Positions 32,500 to 40,490 of a DNA stretch of 64,000 bases are shown here, one piece after another. Source of the DNA: Myceligenerans salitolerans (GTDB lineage Bacteria; Actinomycetota; Actinomycetes; Actinomycetales; Cellulomonadaceae); assembly GCF_017349295.1 (NCBI RefSeq), contig NZ_JAFMPK010000044.1:62001-126000 (forward strand). The letters run 5' to 3'. Every line of letters begins with the position of its first letter. Within the stretch, counting starts at the first letter, position 1. Both the position numbers and the translations under genes were made by a program. The notes under the pieces are model-generated. The model worked only from the letters and a program-made list of their open reading frames with translations. It was not told the DNA's origin and did no database searches.

Positions 32500-34086
32500 C
32501 TATTCGGCGACGGGTGTGTTCCGTCCGCGGCCACCACGCCCACCGCGCCGCCGGCGCCGTCCGCCGCCCGGCGTACCCGCCGCGCCCTGGCCGGACGCAC
32601 TGCCCGCCGGAGCGCCGTTCGTCCGCGCACCGGCGCCGGATCCGCTGTGGACGCGCCGGCCGTTCCCGGAGCCGCCGCCGTCCACGACCGCGCCGTTCGT
32701 CCGCGTGCCGCCCGAGGCGCCATGCTCCGCCTGCCGGTCGCGGGCCGGCCCGCCGGCACCGCCTCCACGCGCACGACGACGCCCGCGGGACCGCCCGTCA
32801 CCGCGTGTCCCGGCGGCGCTGCCCTGGGCGGCGCCCGACCGCGCCGCCGCGGTCACCGAGGAGCCCTCGCCTGTCGCTGCCCGCTCCACGAGCGGCGCCA
32901 TGTCGCCGACGAGCGCGGTCACCGTCGCGTCGCCGGGTGCCACGTCCCGTGGCTGCGCGGTGATCTTGGCCTTCCGCGTGAGCACCCGCATGTCCCCACG
33001 TTGCTCCGGGAGCATGACGGTCACGACGTCCCCGACCGAACCGGCACGCGCCGTGCGGCCCGAACGGTGCAGATACGCCTTGTGCTCGGCGGGCGGATCG
33101 ACGTGCACCACGAGCTCGACGTCGTCCACGTGGATGCCGCGCGCCGCGATGTCCGTCGCGACCAGCACCTTCACGTCCCCTGACGTGAACGCGGCCAGAT
33201 TCCGCTCCCGCGCCCCCTGCCCGAGGTTGCCGTGCAGGTCGACGGCGGGCACACCCGCCGTCGTGAGCTGCCGCGCGAGTTTCTTGGCCTGGTGCTTGGT
33301 CCGCGTGAACAGGACGCGGCGGCCGGTACCTCGCGCGAGCTGGTGCACCACCAGCCGCTTGGCGTCGCGGTCGGCGACGGCGAGAATGTGGTGCGTCATC
33401 TGCGGCGGCGGTGCGGCAGCGTCGTCCACCGAATGCGTCACCGGCTGCTTCAGGTAGCGCTTCACCAGGACGTCGACGCCGTTGTCCAGCGTCGCCGAGA
33501 ACAGCAGCCGCTGGCCGCCCTGCGGGGTGCGGTCGAGGATGCGCTTCACACCGGGCAGGAAGCCGAGGTCGGCCATGTGGTCGGCCTCGTCCAGCACGGT
33601 GACCTCGACGGCGTCGAGCGTCAGCACGCCCTGCCCCAGCAGGTCCTCGAGGCGTCCGGGGCAGGCCACGACGACGTCCACCCCGGCGGCCAGTGCCTGA
33701 ACCTGCTTGTTCTGCGAGACGCCGCCGAAGATCGTCGTCGTCCGCAGCCCCATCGTCCGCGCCACGGGCGCCAGGGTCGCGTCGATCTGGTTCGCGAGCT
33801 CGCGTGTGGGGCACAGGATCAGTCCCCGGGGCCGCTTCGCGACGGTCCTCGCCGCCGGGCGCCGGGCGTCGTCGGCGCCTCCCGCGCGCCCGGCGAGGCG
33901 AGTCACGACAGGCAGTGCGAACGCGAGCGTCTTACCGGAGCCGGTACGACCACGCCCGAGGACGTCGCGACCCGCGAGAGCGTCCGGCACCGAGGCCGCC
34001 TGGATGGGAAAAGGAACGGTGATGCCGCGGTCGGCGAGCGAGCGCACCACGGGGTCGGGCAGGCCGAGTTCGGCGAAGGTAGTCAC
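32500..34086 (-). CDS. DEAD-box RNA helicase with RG-rich tail
   Basis: A 528-residue RNA helicase. Order of motifs: F-x-ELGLP start, Walker A GRTGSGKT, PTRELANQ, VLDEADHM (motif II), FSATLD (motif III), and in the second RecA domain LFTRTKHQAKKLA, VATDIAARGIHV and HRSGRTARAG. The last about 120 residues are Gly/Arg/Ser/Ala-rich with no domain and end in an RRRRRGGRGGRGR-like run, typical of RNA-binding tails in RhlE/DeaD-like proteins. It starts with GTG at 34086. The role is ribosome assembly or mRNA decay, by family. Confidence 0.93.
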   Translation of the reverse strand: MTTFAELGLPDPVVRSLADRGITVPFPIQAASVPDALAGRDVLGRGRTGSGKTLAFALPVVTRLAGRAGGADDARRPAARTVAKRPRGLILCPTRELANQIDATLAPVARTMGLRTTTIFGGVSQNKQVQALAAGVDVVVACPGRLEDLLGQGVLTLDAVEVTVLDEADHMADLGFLPGVKRILDRTPQGGQRLLFSATLDNGVDVLVKRYLKQPVTHSVDDAAAPPPQMTHHILAVADRDAKRLVVHQLARGTGRRVLFTRTKHQAKKLARQLTTAGVPAVDLHGNLGQGARERNLAAFTSGDVKVLVATDIAARGIHVDDVELVVHVDPPAEHKAYLHRSGRTARAGSVGDVVTVMLPEQRGDMRVLTRKAKITAQPRDVAPGDATVTALVGDMAPLVERAATGEGSSVTAAARSGAAQGSAAGTRGDGRSRGRRRARGGGAGGPARDRQAEHGASGGTRTNGAVVDGGGSGNGRRVHSGSGAGARTNGAPAGSASGQGAAGTPGGGRRRRRGGRGGRGRNTPVAE

Positions 34087-34215
34087 GGGGGCGTGGCCTC
34101 TCAGGGCTCGTTGCTGGGCTTCCGCCGCGCAGCAACCCGGAGGGAACCTCACGACGCCGGGCGCGCGGGTTCGCGCCGCCCTCAATGGGAAAGTGTCTCA
34201 CGTTCTTATGGTTCT

Positions 34216-34962
34216 ATGGCCCGCATGACGGACTTTCTCGCGCGGGTGGGCGACGTGTTCGGCACCATCTGGACCGCCGCGGTCACGCCGGTGGACGCAC
34301 CGTCGTCCGTCCTGGTCCTGAGCATGTGCGGGCTCGCGCTGGCGGTCGTCCTGTTCCGGCCGACGTGGCGTCTGACCCGGCACGTCATCACCATCGCCCA
34401 CGAGGCGGCGCACGGGTTCGCCGCCCTGCTGACCGGGCGGAAGCTCGAGGGCATCCGGCTGCACTCGGACACCTCCGGCGTGACGGTGTCGCGGGGCAGG
34501 GCACGGGGCTTCGGGATGGTGATCACCGCGTTCGCCGGGTACGTGGGTCCCGGCGTGATCGGGCTCGGTGCCGCCTGGCTCCTGCGAGAGGGTTACGCCG
34601 TCGGACTGCTGTGGCTGATCGTGCTCCTGCTGGCACTGCTGCTCGTCCAGATCAGGAATCTGTTCGGGCTGTGGTCGGTCCTGGCCAGCGGGGCCGTGCT
34701 CGTCTTCGTCTCGTGGTGGCTGCCGCCGGAGGCGCAGATGGGCACTGCGTACGCGGTGACCTGGTTCCTCCTGTTCGGCGCGGTGCGCCCGGTGTTCGAG
34801 CTGCAGATGCAGCGAGCCCGCGGCCGGGCGCCGTCGTCGGACGCCGACCAGCTCGCCGGGCTCACCGGTGTCCCGGGCCTGCTGTGGGTCGGAGTCTTCC
34901 TGCTCGTGACCGGAGGGTCCGTGGTGCTGGGCGGTGGGTGGATCCTCGCCGCGGCCGCGTGA
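34216..34962 (+). CDS. M50 family membrane metallopeptidase
   Basis: A 248-residue membrane protein with about six helices. The zinc motif is in ITIAHEAAHGFAALLTGRKLEGI (His-Glu-x-x-His). This is the compact M50B form, with no PDZ domain and no obvious C-terminal Asn-Pro-Asp motif. Substrate unknown; it probably cleaves or binds membrane proteins. The ATG at 34216 fits best; an ATG at 34225 is an alternative. It is divergent from the DEAD helicase and faces the Fe-S-like gene across a strong hairpin. Confidence 0.85.
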   Translation: MARMTDFLARVGDVFGTIWTAAVTPVDAPSSVLVLSMCGLALAVVLFRPTWRLTRHVITIAHEAAHGFAALLTGRKLEGIRLHSDTSGVTVSRGRARGFGMVITAFAGYVGPGVIGLGAAWLLREGYAVGLLWLIVLLLALLLVQIRNLFGLWSVLASGAVLVFVSWWLPPEAQMGTAYAVTWFLLFGAVRPVFELQMQRARGRAPSSDADQLAGLTGVPGLLWVGVFLLVTGGSVVLGGGWILAAAA

Positions 34963-34973
34963 CGACGCAGAGT

Positions 34974-35010
34974 CGGGCCGCGGCCTCACGCGAGGTGAGG
35001 TCGCGGCCCG
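34974..35010. terminator. Bidirectional terminator hairpin
   Basis: A 16-bp stem (one G-U) between 34974-34989 and 34995-35010 with a 5-base loop, in the gap of the convergent M50 and HesB-like genes. Confidence 0.8.
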
Positions 35011-35073
35011 CGACATTCTTCGGATGGAGGGCCGCACGGCCGGTGATGGTCCTACCGTGCGGTCTCCGTGGTC

Positions 35074-35355
35074 CTACGCCTGGACAAGCACGAAGCCCGG
35101 GCCTTCGGCGTCGGGCTGGATGTCCAGCGTGAGCTCGTCGAGGGCGACCGAGGCCGCCCTGTCGACGAAGACATGCGTGGTGTCGGACTGGGCAACCACC
35201 TGGTCCTCGGCCTCAGGAGCCTGGACGAGCGCGAGCTCGAAGTTGCCCGGCTGGCCCGCTGCCTCCGCGATGCGGAGGCCGCCCTCGGCCGGTACCTGGT
35301 TCTCCTGAACGAGGCCCTCGACCGCTGTACGGGCGTTGTCGGTCACGGTGAGCAC
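35074..35355 (-). CDS. HesB/IscA-fold protein without cysteines
   Basis: A 93-residue protein with the A-type Fe-S carrier fold pattern: LTVTDNARTAVEGLVQENQ, GGLRIAEAAG, the central beta part, and a C-terminal LDIQPDAEGPGFVLVQA where IscA/ErpA proteins have the Cys-x-Cys motif. No cysteine occurs anywhere, so it cannot bind a cluster in the usual way. The GTG at 35355 has GAGGAG upstream. Such cysteine-less HesB-like proteins are known as annotations in actinobacteria; the role is unknown. Confidence 0.8.
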   Translation of the reverse strand: MLTVTDNARTAVEGLVQENQVPAEGGLRIAEAAGQPGNFELALVQAPEAEDQVVAQSDTTHVFVDRAASVALDELTLDIQPDAEGPGFVLVQA

Positions 35356-35517
35356 GGAGAGCTCCTCTCGTCGGTTCTCGTGACTCTTCCACCGAATCAA
35401 GGTCTGGGCCATACCGCAAGCGCGAAACGCCCATCGCATGACATCCGGCCGGACCGGCGGCGGCCCGCACCTCACGTCGCCACCTCGGTCGCGTTCACCC
35501 GGCCTGCGAGCCACGTC

Positions 35518-35558
35518 GCCGCGCCACGGAGGGTGAGCCGCCGCGCCACGTAGGGTGA
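35518..35558. repeat. Pair of 19-bp direct repeats upstream of tRNA-Lys
   Basis: GCCGCGCCACGGAGGGTGA (35518-35536) and GCCGCGCCACGTAGGGTGA (35540-35558) differ at one base and are 22 bp apart. They lie between the HesB-like gene and tRNA-Lys. TAGGCT at 35587-35592 may be the tRNA's -10. Function unknown. Confidence 0.6.
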
Positions 35559-35642
35559 ATTGTGCGGCCGGATCCGCTGATCTGGGTAGGCTGGGGCGTC
35601 GCGTGCCGGTCGGTGCGCGGCACGCCGGCCACTCCGGCGCAC

Positions 35643-35718
35643 GGGCCTCTAGCTCAACTGGCAGAGCTGCGGACTTTTAATCCGTAGGTTCTGGGTTCGA
35701 ATCCCAGGGGGCCCACCA
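35643..35718 (+). tRNA. tRNA-Lys (TTT)
   Basis: The cloverleaf folds fully: acceptor GGGCCTC with GGGGCCC, D stem GCTC/GAGC, anticodon stem GCGGA/TCCGT around CTTTTAA (anticodon TTT), T arm CTGGG-TTCGAAT-CCCAG. The CCA end is encoded. Confidence 0.97.
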
Positions 35719-35832
35719 TCAGAGGTCACGGTGCCGGTCGGCCTTCTCGTCGTCGGGCGACTCGGTGCCCCTGCGGCGCCCGCCGCCTCACACCCGCCGC
35801 CACCTCACGTCCGCCACCTCGAAGGAGCCACC

Positions 35833-37005
35833 GTGACACCCGTCGACATCGTGCTCCTGCTGATCCTGCTCGTCGCCCTGAGCACCGGGCTGAGCCGGGG
35901 CCTGCTCGCCACGCTCGGCGGCCTCCTCGGACTGGTGGCCGGCGGCCTCGCGGCCTTCTGGGCCGTCCCCGCCGTCAACGACCTGCTACCCACCTCCCAG
36001 TGGCGCGGCCCGGTGGCGGTCGCGGTGGCGATCGCGCTCCCGGTGCTCGGCGCCTCGCTCGGGTCGGGGCTGGGCCACGACCTGCGGCGAGGCGTGGATC
36101 GCACCGCCCTGCGCCCGCTCGAACGCCTCCTCGGTGGCGTGGCGAACGTCGTGGTCGCGGCCCTCGCGCTCTCGTTCGTCGGCAACGCGATCACCGCCAC
36201 CGGCACGCCGGGGGTCGCCGCCGCGCTCTCGTCGTCGAGCGTCCTGCGCACCGTCGACGACCTGACCCCGCCGGCGGTCGGCCGCCCCCTCGCCGAGATG
36301 CGGGCCCTGGTGCTCGACGACGGCCTGCCCCGGCTGAACCTCCTGGTCGTGCCGCGACAGGCACCGGTGGCACCCGCCGTCGACCTGGACGACGCCGATC
36401 TGGAGGCCGCGGCACGGTCGGTGGCGCGGATCTCGGGCATCGCGTACGCGTGCGGCAAGAGCTCTACCGGTTCCGGGTTCGTCGTCGCTCCTGACCGGAT
36501 CGTCACCAACGCGCACGTGGTGGCGGGCGTGGACCGGCCCGTCGTCGAACTCCCCGACAGCCCGGCCCGGGAGGGGCGCGTGGTCTACTTCGACCCGGCC
36601 GACGATCTCGCCGTCGTCGCCGTCGACGGGTTGTCCGTCGACGCCCTCGACCTCGCGCCGGCCCTGTCGGTGGGAGACAGCGCCGTCGTCCAGGGCTATC
36701 CGTACGGCGGCCCGTTCACCTCGACGAGCGCCGGGATCCTCGGCGTGGACACCGCCCGGGTGCCGGACGTGTACGGCTCCGGCGCGGCCGGCCGGGAGGT
36801 GTACTCCTTGGCCGCCGCGGTGCGTCCGGGCAACTCGGGCGGGCCGCTCCTCACGACCGACGGAGAGGTCGCGGGTGTCGTCTTCGCCCGTGGCGACTCC
36901 GCCGCCGACGTCGGGTACGCCATGACGAACGCCGAGCTCCGGCCGGTCGCGGCCCGGGTCACCGAGCTCGACGCGGCGGTCTCCTCCGGGCGCTGCACGG
37001 CCTGA
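35833..37005 (+). CDS. MarP-type membrane serine protease (CvpA-trypsin)
   Basis: A 390-residue protein. Residues 1-150 form a CvpA-like part with four helices. A periplasm-facing trypsin-like domain (about 200-388) has the triad His in TNAHVVAG, Asp in DPADDLAVV and Ser in RPGNSGGPL. Cys in IAYACGKSS (about 207) and Cys near the end (GRCTA, about 388) correspond in position to the disulfide known in mycobacterial MarP (Rv3671c), which protects against acid. The GTG at 35833 has AAGGAG upstream. It converges directly on the next gene without gap. Confidence 0.92.
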   Translation: MTPVDIVLLLILLVALSTGLSRGLLATLGGLLGLVAGGLAAFWAVPAVNDLLPTSQWRGPVAVAVAIALPVLGASLGSGLGHDLRRGVDRTALRPLERLLGGVANVVVAALALSFVGNAITATGTPGVAAALSSSSVLRTVDDLTPPAVGRPLAEMRALVLDDGLPRLNLLVVPRQAPVAPAVDLDDADLEAAARSVARISGIAYACGKSSTGSGFVVAPDRIVTNAHVVAGVDRPVVELPDSPAREGRVVYFDPADDLAVVAVDGLSVDALDLAPALSVGDSAVVQGYPYGGPFTSTSAGILGVDTARVPDVYGSGAAGREVYSLAAAVRPGNSGGPLLTTDGEVAGVVFARGDSAADVGYAMTNAELRPVAARVTELDAAVSSGRCTA

Positions 37006-37584
37006 TCACCCGGGGTTCCGGAGGCCGGCGGCGTCCGGCCGGCGGCGCCTCCCGAGCCTTCCCCACGGCTTCGCCACCGCGATCCACGTCGCCAGCGCGA
37101 GCGCCGTGAGCGACACGGCGGGCGGGTAGACCAGCTGGGCGACGACCTCGGGCGCGGGCGGCGCACCACCCGCGAGCGCCTGCCCGTACGCCGCGACCTC
37201 CGGCATCCCGGGCCGCAGCGCGAACAGGATCGCCGCACACAGGGCCAGGTTCATGGCCAGCTTGACCGCGACCCACCAGTACCGGACCAGTCCCCAGCGG
37301 GTGAACATCCCGAGCGCCACGCCGGTCGCGAGGCACAGCAGCGCCGAGACGAGCATCGGGCCGAGGACGTACGTGCCGAGTGCCTGGTAGGCGAGTCCCG
37401 CCGCGGCGGGGTCGGCGGCCGTCATGCCCACGACGACGAGCACGGCCACCATCACGTCGACGCCGATCCACGCCCCCGCCGCGATGACGTGCACCGTGAG
37501 GACGAGCTGACGCGCCCGCGGGGGGAGCAGGGGACCGTGCCGCACCGGTTTCTTCGCTGCCTGTGTGTCGACCATGCCGATCAC
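37006..37584 (-). CDS. Four-helix membrane protein, DUF2269-like
   Basis: A 192-residue integral membrane protein with four hydrophobic segments. The first begins QLVLTVHVIAAGAWIGVDV, a pattern shared by DUF2269 and copper-resistance D-like proteins. Conserved features include HVIAAGAWIG and the second-half PAVSLTALALATWIAV. The substrate or role is unknown. The start may be the GTG at 37584 or the ATG at 37575; neither has a strong ribosome site. Its stop abuts the MarP gene's stop. Confidence 0.75.
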   Translation of the reverse strand: MIGMVDTQAAKKPVRHGPLLPPRARQLVLTVHVIAAGAWIGVDVMVAVLVVVGMTAADPAAAGLAYQALGTYVLGPMLVSALLCLATGVALGMFTRWGLVRYWWVAVKLAMNLALCAAILFALRPGMPEVAAYGQALAGGAPPAPEVVAQLVYPPAVSLTALALATWIAVAKPWGRLGRRRRPDAAGLRNPG

Positions 37585-37812
37585 GATCCCGGGAGGGTGT
37601 GCGGCCTGTCGTCGTCCCAGGGTTGTGACGTGGGTGGCACCCCGGTGCCGTCACCGGCCCGTTCTCCGGTGGCCGCCGCGTAGCCCGCCGGAGAACGATC
37701 CGGCGGGGCAGTTGAACGCGCGCGGAAGTTTCCCGGAACTCCCCGGGGGACCGTGCCGGCCGGGGCCGGCGCCGACCTATCGTGAGAAGACGTCCGCAGA
37801 TCGGAGCACGAC

Positions 37813-38946
37813 ATGGCCCTCCTGGAGCGCCCGGACACCCCGGTGCGGCCCTTCGCCGTCGGCAGCACCTCCGTGACCCACGGCACGACGCACGGTACGA
37901 CGTCGCGTTCCCCGGCCACGCACGTCGTGAGCTCGGGCCGGGCGCTCGCTCGTCGTACGACGACCCTCGTCCCGGTCCTTCGTCCGGCGACGCGGAAGCG
38001 CGTGCCGCGCTGGACACCGCTGGTCTGGCTCGCCCTGCTCGCCGACCACCGCCGGCACGCACGGCTCGCCGCCCGCTCGGCGGTCGCGACCGGCGCGCCG
38101 GCAGGGCGATCGCCGGACGGGGTCCAGGGCCGGGCCGACGCCGGACCCGGTGCGAGCGGTGTCGCTACCGACCGGGCAGGGCGTCCCGGTCCGCTCGGCC
38201 GGATGACCCGCCCCGCCGTCGTCGCGCACCGAGGGAACTCGTCGGTCGCACCGCAGAACACGCTGGCCGCGATCGAGGCCGCGTGTCGGGCCGGGGCCGA
38301 CGCGGTCGAGATCGACCTGCAACGCACGGCCGACGGCGCCGCCGTCGTCATCCACGACGACGTGGTCGACGCGACGACCGACGGCCACGGTGCCGTGGCC
38401 CACCTCAGCCTGGTCCAGCTCCGCGCACTCGATGCCGGCCGCTGGTTCGGACCGGCCTATGCGGGGCAGCGGGTACCGCTGCTCGCCGAGGTGCTCGAGA
38501 TCCTGGTGCGCTACCCGAGCACGCGTCTGCTGCTCGAGCTGAAAGGCGTCTGGGGTCCGGCCGAGGTCCGGGGCGTCACGGCGGCGATCGACGACGCCGG
38601 GCTCGGCGAGCGCGTGCTCGTCCAGTCGTTCTGGCCCGACACCGTCGCCGCCGCCCGTGATGTCGCCGCGCATCTGGAGCGAGGGCTGCTGCTGGCGTAC
38701 GAGCCGCCGGACGTGCTCGACGTGTGCGCGGGCCTCGACGTGGTGGCGTGCAACCCGTCCGCCGAGATGGTGCGCCGCGACCCGGGGATCGTCACGCGGC
38801 TCCACCGTGCGGGCCTGCGGGTCATGGTGTGGACGGAGAACGACCCGTCGGGCTGGTCGCACCTGTGCGACGTCGACGACGGCGCCGGCGTGGACGCGAT
38901 CATCACCGATCGCCCGGACCGCCTCCTGGGCTGGTTCTCCCGCTGA
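37813..38946 (+). CDS. Glycerophosphodiester phosphodiesterase with N-terminal extension
   Basis: A 377-residue protein. The GDPD TIM barrel (about 133-377) shows VVAHRGNSSVAPQNTLAAIEAA, EIDLQRTADGAAVVIHDD and ITDRPDRLLGW, with the catalytic His, Glu and Asp residues. It hydrolyses glycerophosphodiesters to glycerol-3-phosphate and an alcohol. The first about 130 residues have no family match; they are Arg/Thr/Ala-rich with a short hydrophobic LVWLALLA segment. The ATG at 37813 has GGAG upstream; the ATG at 38203 (MTRPAVVAHRG) would give a standard-size enzyme but has a weak ribosome site. Confidence 0.85.
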   Translation: MALLERPDTPVRPFAVGSTSVTHGTTHGTTSRSPATHVVSSGRALARRTTTLVPVLRPATRKRVPRWTPLVWLALLADHRRHARLAARSAVATGAPAGRSPDGVQGRADAGPGASGVATDRAGRPGPLGRMTRPAVVAHRGNSSVAPQNTLAAIEAACRAGADAVEIDLQRTADGAAVVIHDDVVDATTDGHGAVAHLSLVQLRALDAGRWFGPAYAGQRVPLLAEVLEILVRYPSTRLLLELKGVWGPAEVRGVTAAIDDAGLGERVLVQSFWPDTVAAARDVAAHLERGLLLAYEPPDVLDVCAGLDVVACNPSAEMVRRDPGIVTRLHRAGLRVMVWTENDPSGWSHLCDVDDGAGVDAIITDRPDRLLGWFSR

Positions 38947-39039
38947 TCGTCGGCTGCCCGCCGACCGTGGCCGCGGCGGCGGGGGACCGGGCTGCCGTGT
39001 GCCCGCTGCCGGACGTCGCGCTGCCCGGCCGGCGGTCCG

Positions 39040-40485
39040 CTACCGGTCCCGCGGTGCGAGGATCAGCTCCGCGAGCCGAAGGAGGTCGGGTGTGGCGTGG
39101 TCCTCCGGGACCTCGATCTCGTGGCCGCCGCAGACGATCACGTACGTGAAGGTGTCCGGCCGGCGCTGCTCCCCGGACCAGGCGGCGGCCTCGTGCTCGA
39201 GCAGCGCGATGTCCACGCGGTGCACCAGCGTCCGCGCCTCGCCGACGCGCGGGTCGTCACCGTCCAGGTCCAGGGAGCTGGTCACGGTGATCCCCGCGAA
39301 GCCTCCGCTCCTGCGGATCTCGACGACGCCGATCGGCCCACCCTGGTCCGACGGCGGCGCCGGGGCCTGTGGAGCGTCGGCGTCCGCCTGGTCGCCGGCG
39401 CGGTCCGACGACGACTCCCGCGCCCCGTCGCCGTCGTCGTCCCGTACGACGCCGACGCTGGTCCAGGCCTCGCGGACGGCGTCCGCATGTTCGCCGGCGA
39501 CGGCCACCGTCGCGGCCGCGAACCCGGCGAAGTCGGTGGTCGGTCCCACGGTCAGCAGCGCCTCGTACCAGATCCTCCCGGCGCCGACGTCGGCCGGGCC
39601 GCCGATGGCCGTTGCCGCGAGGTAGAACGCCCTGTTCGGGATACCGGAGTTGATGTGGACGCCACCGTTGTCGTCCCTCGTGTCGACGTAGTCGTCCATG
39701 TGGCCCGGCTGCGGGTCCTTGCCCAGCACCGGGTCGTCATAGGCCGTACCCGGTGCGGCCATGGACCGGAGCGCGTCACCCCGCACGAGGTCGGTGAAGA
39801 GGCCCTCGCCGATGAGCCAGTCCGCCTCCGCCGCCTCCTGTCCGAGGACCCGCTGCTTGAGGCAGGAACCGAAGACGTCGGACATCGACTCGTTCAGCGC
39901 GCCGGGCTGGTCCCGGTAGACGAGACCCGCGGTGTACTCGGTGACGGCGTGCCCGAACTCGTGCGCCAGGATGTCCACGGCGACGGTGAAGCGGTTGAAG
40001 ATCCGGCCGTCCCCGTCGCCGAACACGAGCTGGGTACCGTCCCAGAACGCGTTCTGGTAGTTCCGCCCGTAGTGCACGGTCGCGCTGACCCGGGCCCCGG
40101 CGTCGTCGTACGACGCGCGGCCGAACGCCTGCCGGAACAGGTCGAGCGTGGCCCGGACGCCGTCCCATGCCTCGTCGACGGGCACGTCGCCCGACGGCGA
40201 CCCCGCGGTCTCGTCCCGCACGGGTTCTCCGGGCAGGCTCTGGGTGTTGCCGGCGCTGTGGATCGTCCACGCCGCGGGGCCGGCGGGTTCGGCCGGTGTG
40301 GCGGGCTCGGGCTCGGCGGCCTGGGTCCGCACCCGGTGCGCGCTGCGGTCGTCACGGAACCGGGCGTCCAGGTCCAGCGTGTGGCGACAGACTTCCGGGA
40401 GGCCGGCGTCGGGCAGCGTCCCGGACGCGGCGGCTTCGGCCACCTGCCGGAGGAGATAGGGCGGCACAAATCCGGAACGACTCAT
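39040..40485 (-). CDS. M4 metallopeptidase fused to emfourin-like inhibitor domain
   Basis: A 481-residue protein of the protealysin branch of M4 (thermolysin) peptidases. The propeptide has the PPYLL motif (about residues 8-12). The catalytic part (about 55-350) has HEFGH (about 174-178), NESMSDVFG with the third zinc ligand, and GGVHINSGIPNRAFY with the catalytic His. An acidic linker rich in Asp/Ala follows. The last about 95 residues (PIGVVEIRRSGGFAGITVTS, and RRPDTFTYVIVCGGHEIEV) resemble emfourin, the inhibitor that normally is a separate gene beside protealysin. There is no signal peptide, as in protealysin. It starts 5 bp after the mscS stop, on the same strand. Confidence 0.9.
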   Translation of the reverse strand: MSRSGFVPPYLLRQVAEAAASGTLPDAGLPEVCRHTLDLDARFRDDRSAHRVRTQAAEPEPATPAEPAGPAAWTIHSAGNTQSLPGEPVRDETAGSPSGDVPVDEAWDGVRATLDLFRQAFGRASYDDAGARVSATVHYGRNYQNAFWDGTQLVFGDGDGRIFNRFTVAVDILAHEFGHAVTEYTAGLVYRDQPGALNESMSDVFGSCLKQRVLGQEAAEADWLIGEGLFTDLVRGDALRSMAAPGTAYDDPVLGKDPQPGHMDDYVDTRDDNGGVHINSGIPNRAFYLAATAIGGPADVGAGRIWYEALLTVGPTTDFAGFAAATVAVAGEHADAVREAWTSVGVVRDDDGDGARESSSDRAGDQADADAPQAPAPPSDQGGPIGVVEIRRSGGFAGITVTSSLDLDGDDPRVGEARTLVHRVDIALLEHEAAAWSGEQRRPDTFTYVIVCGGHEIEVPEDHATPDLLRLAELILAPRDR

Positions 40486-40490
40486 AAGTC

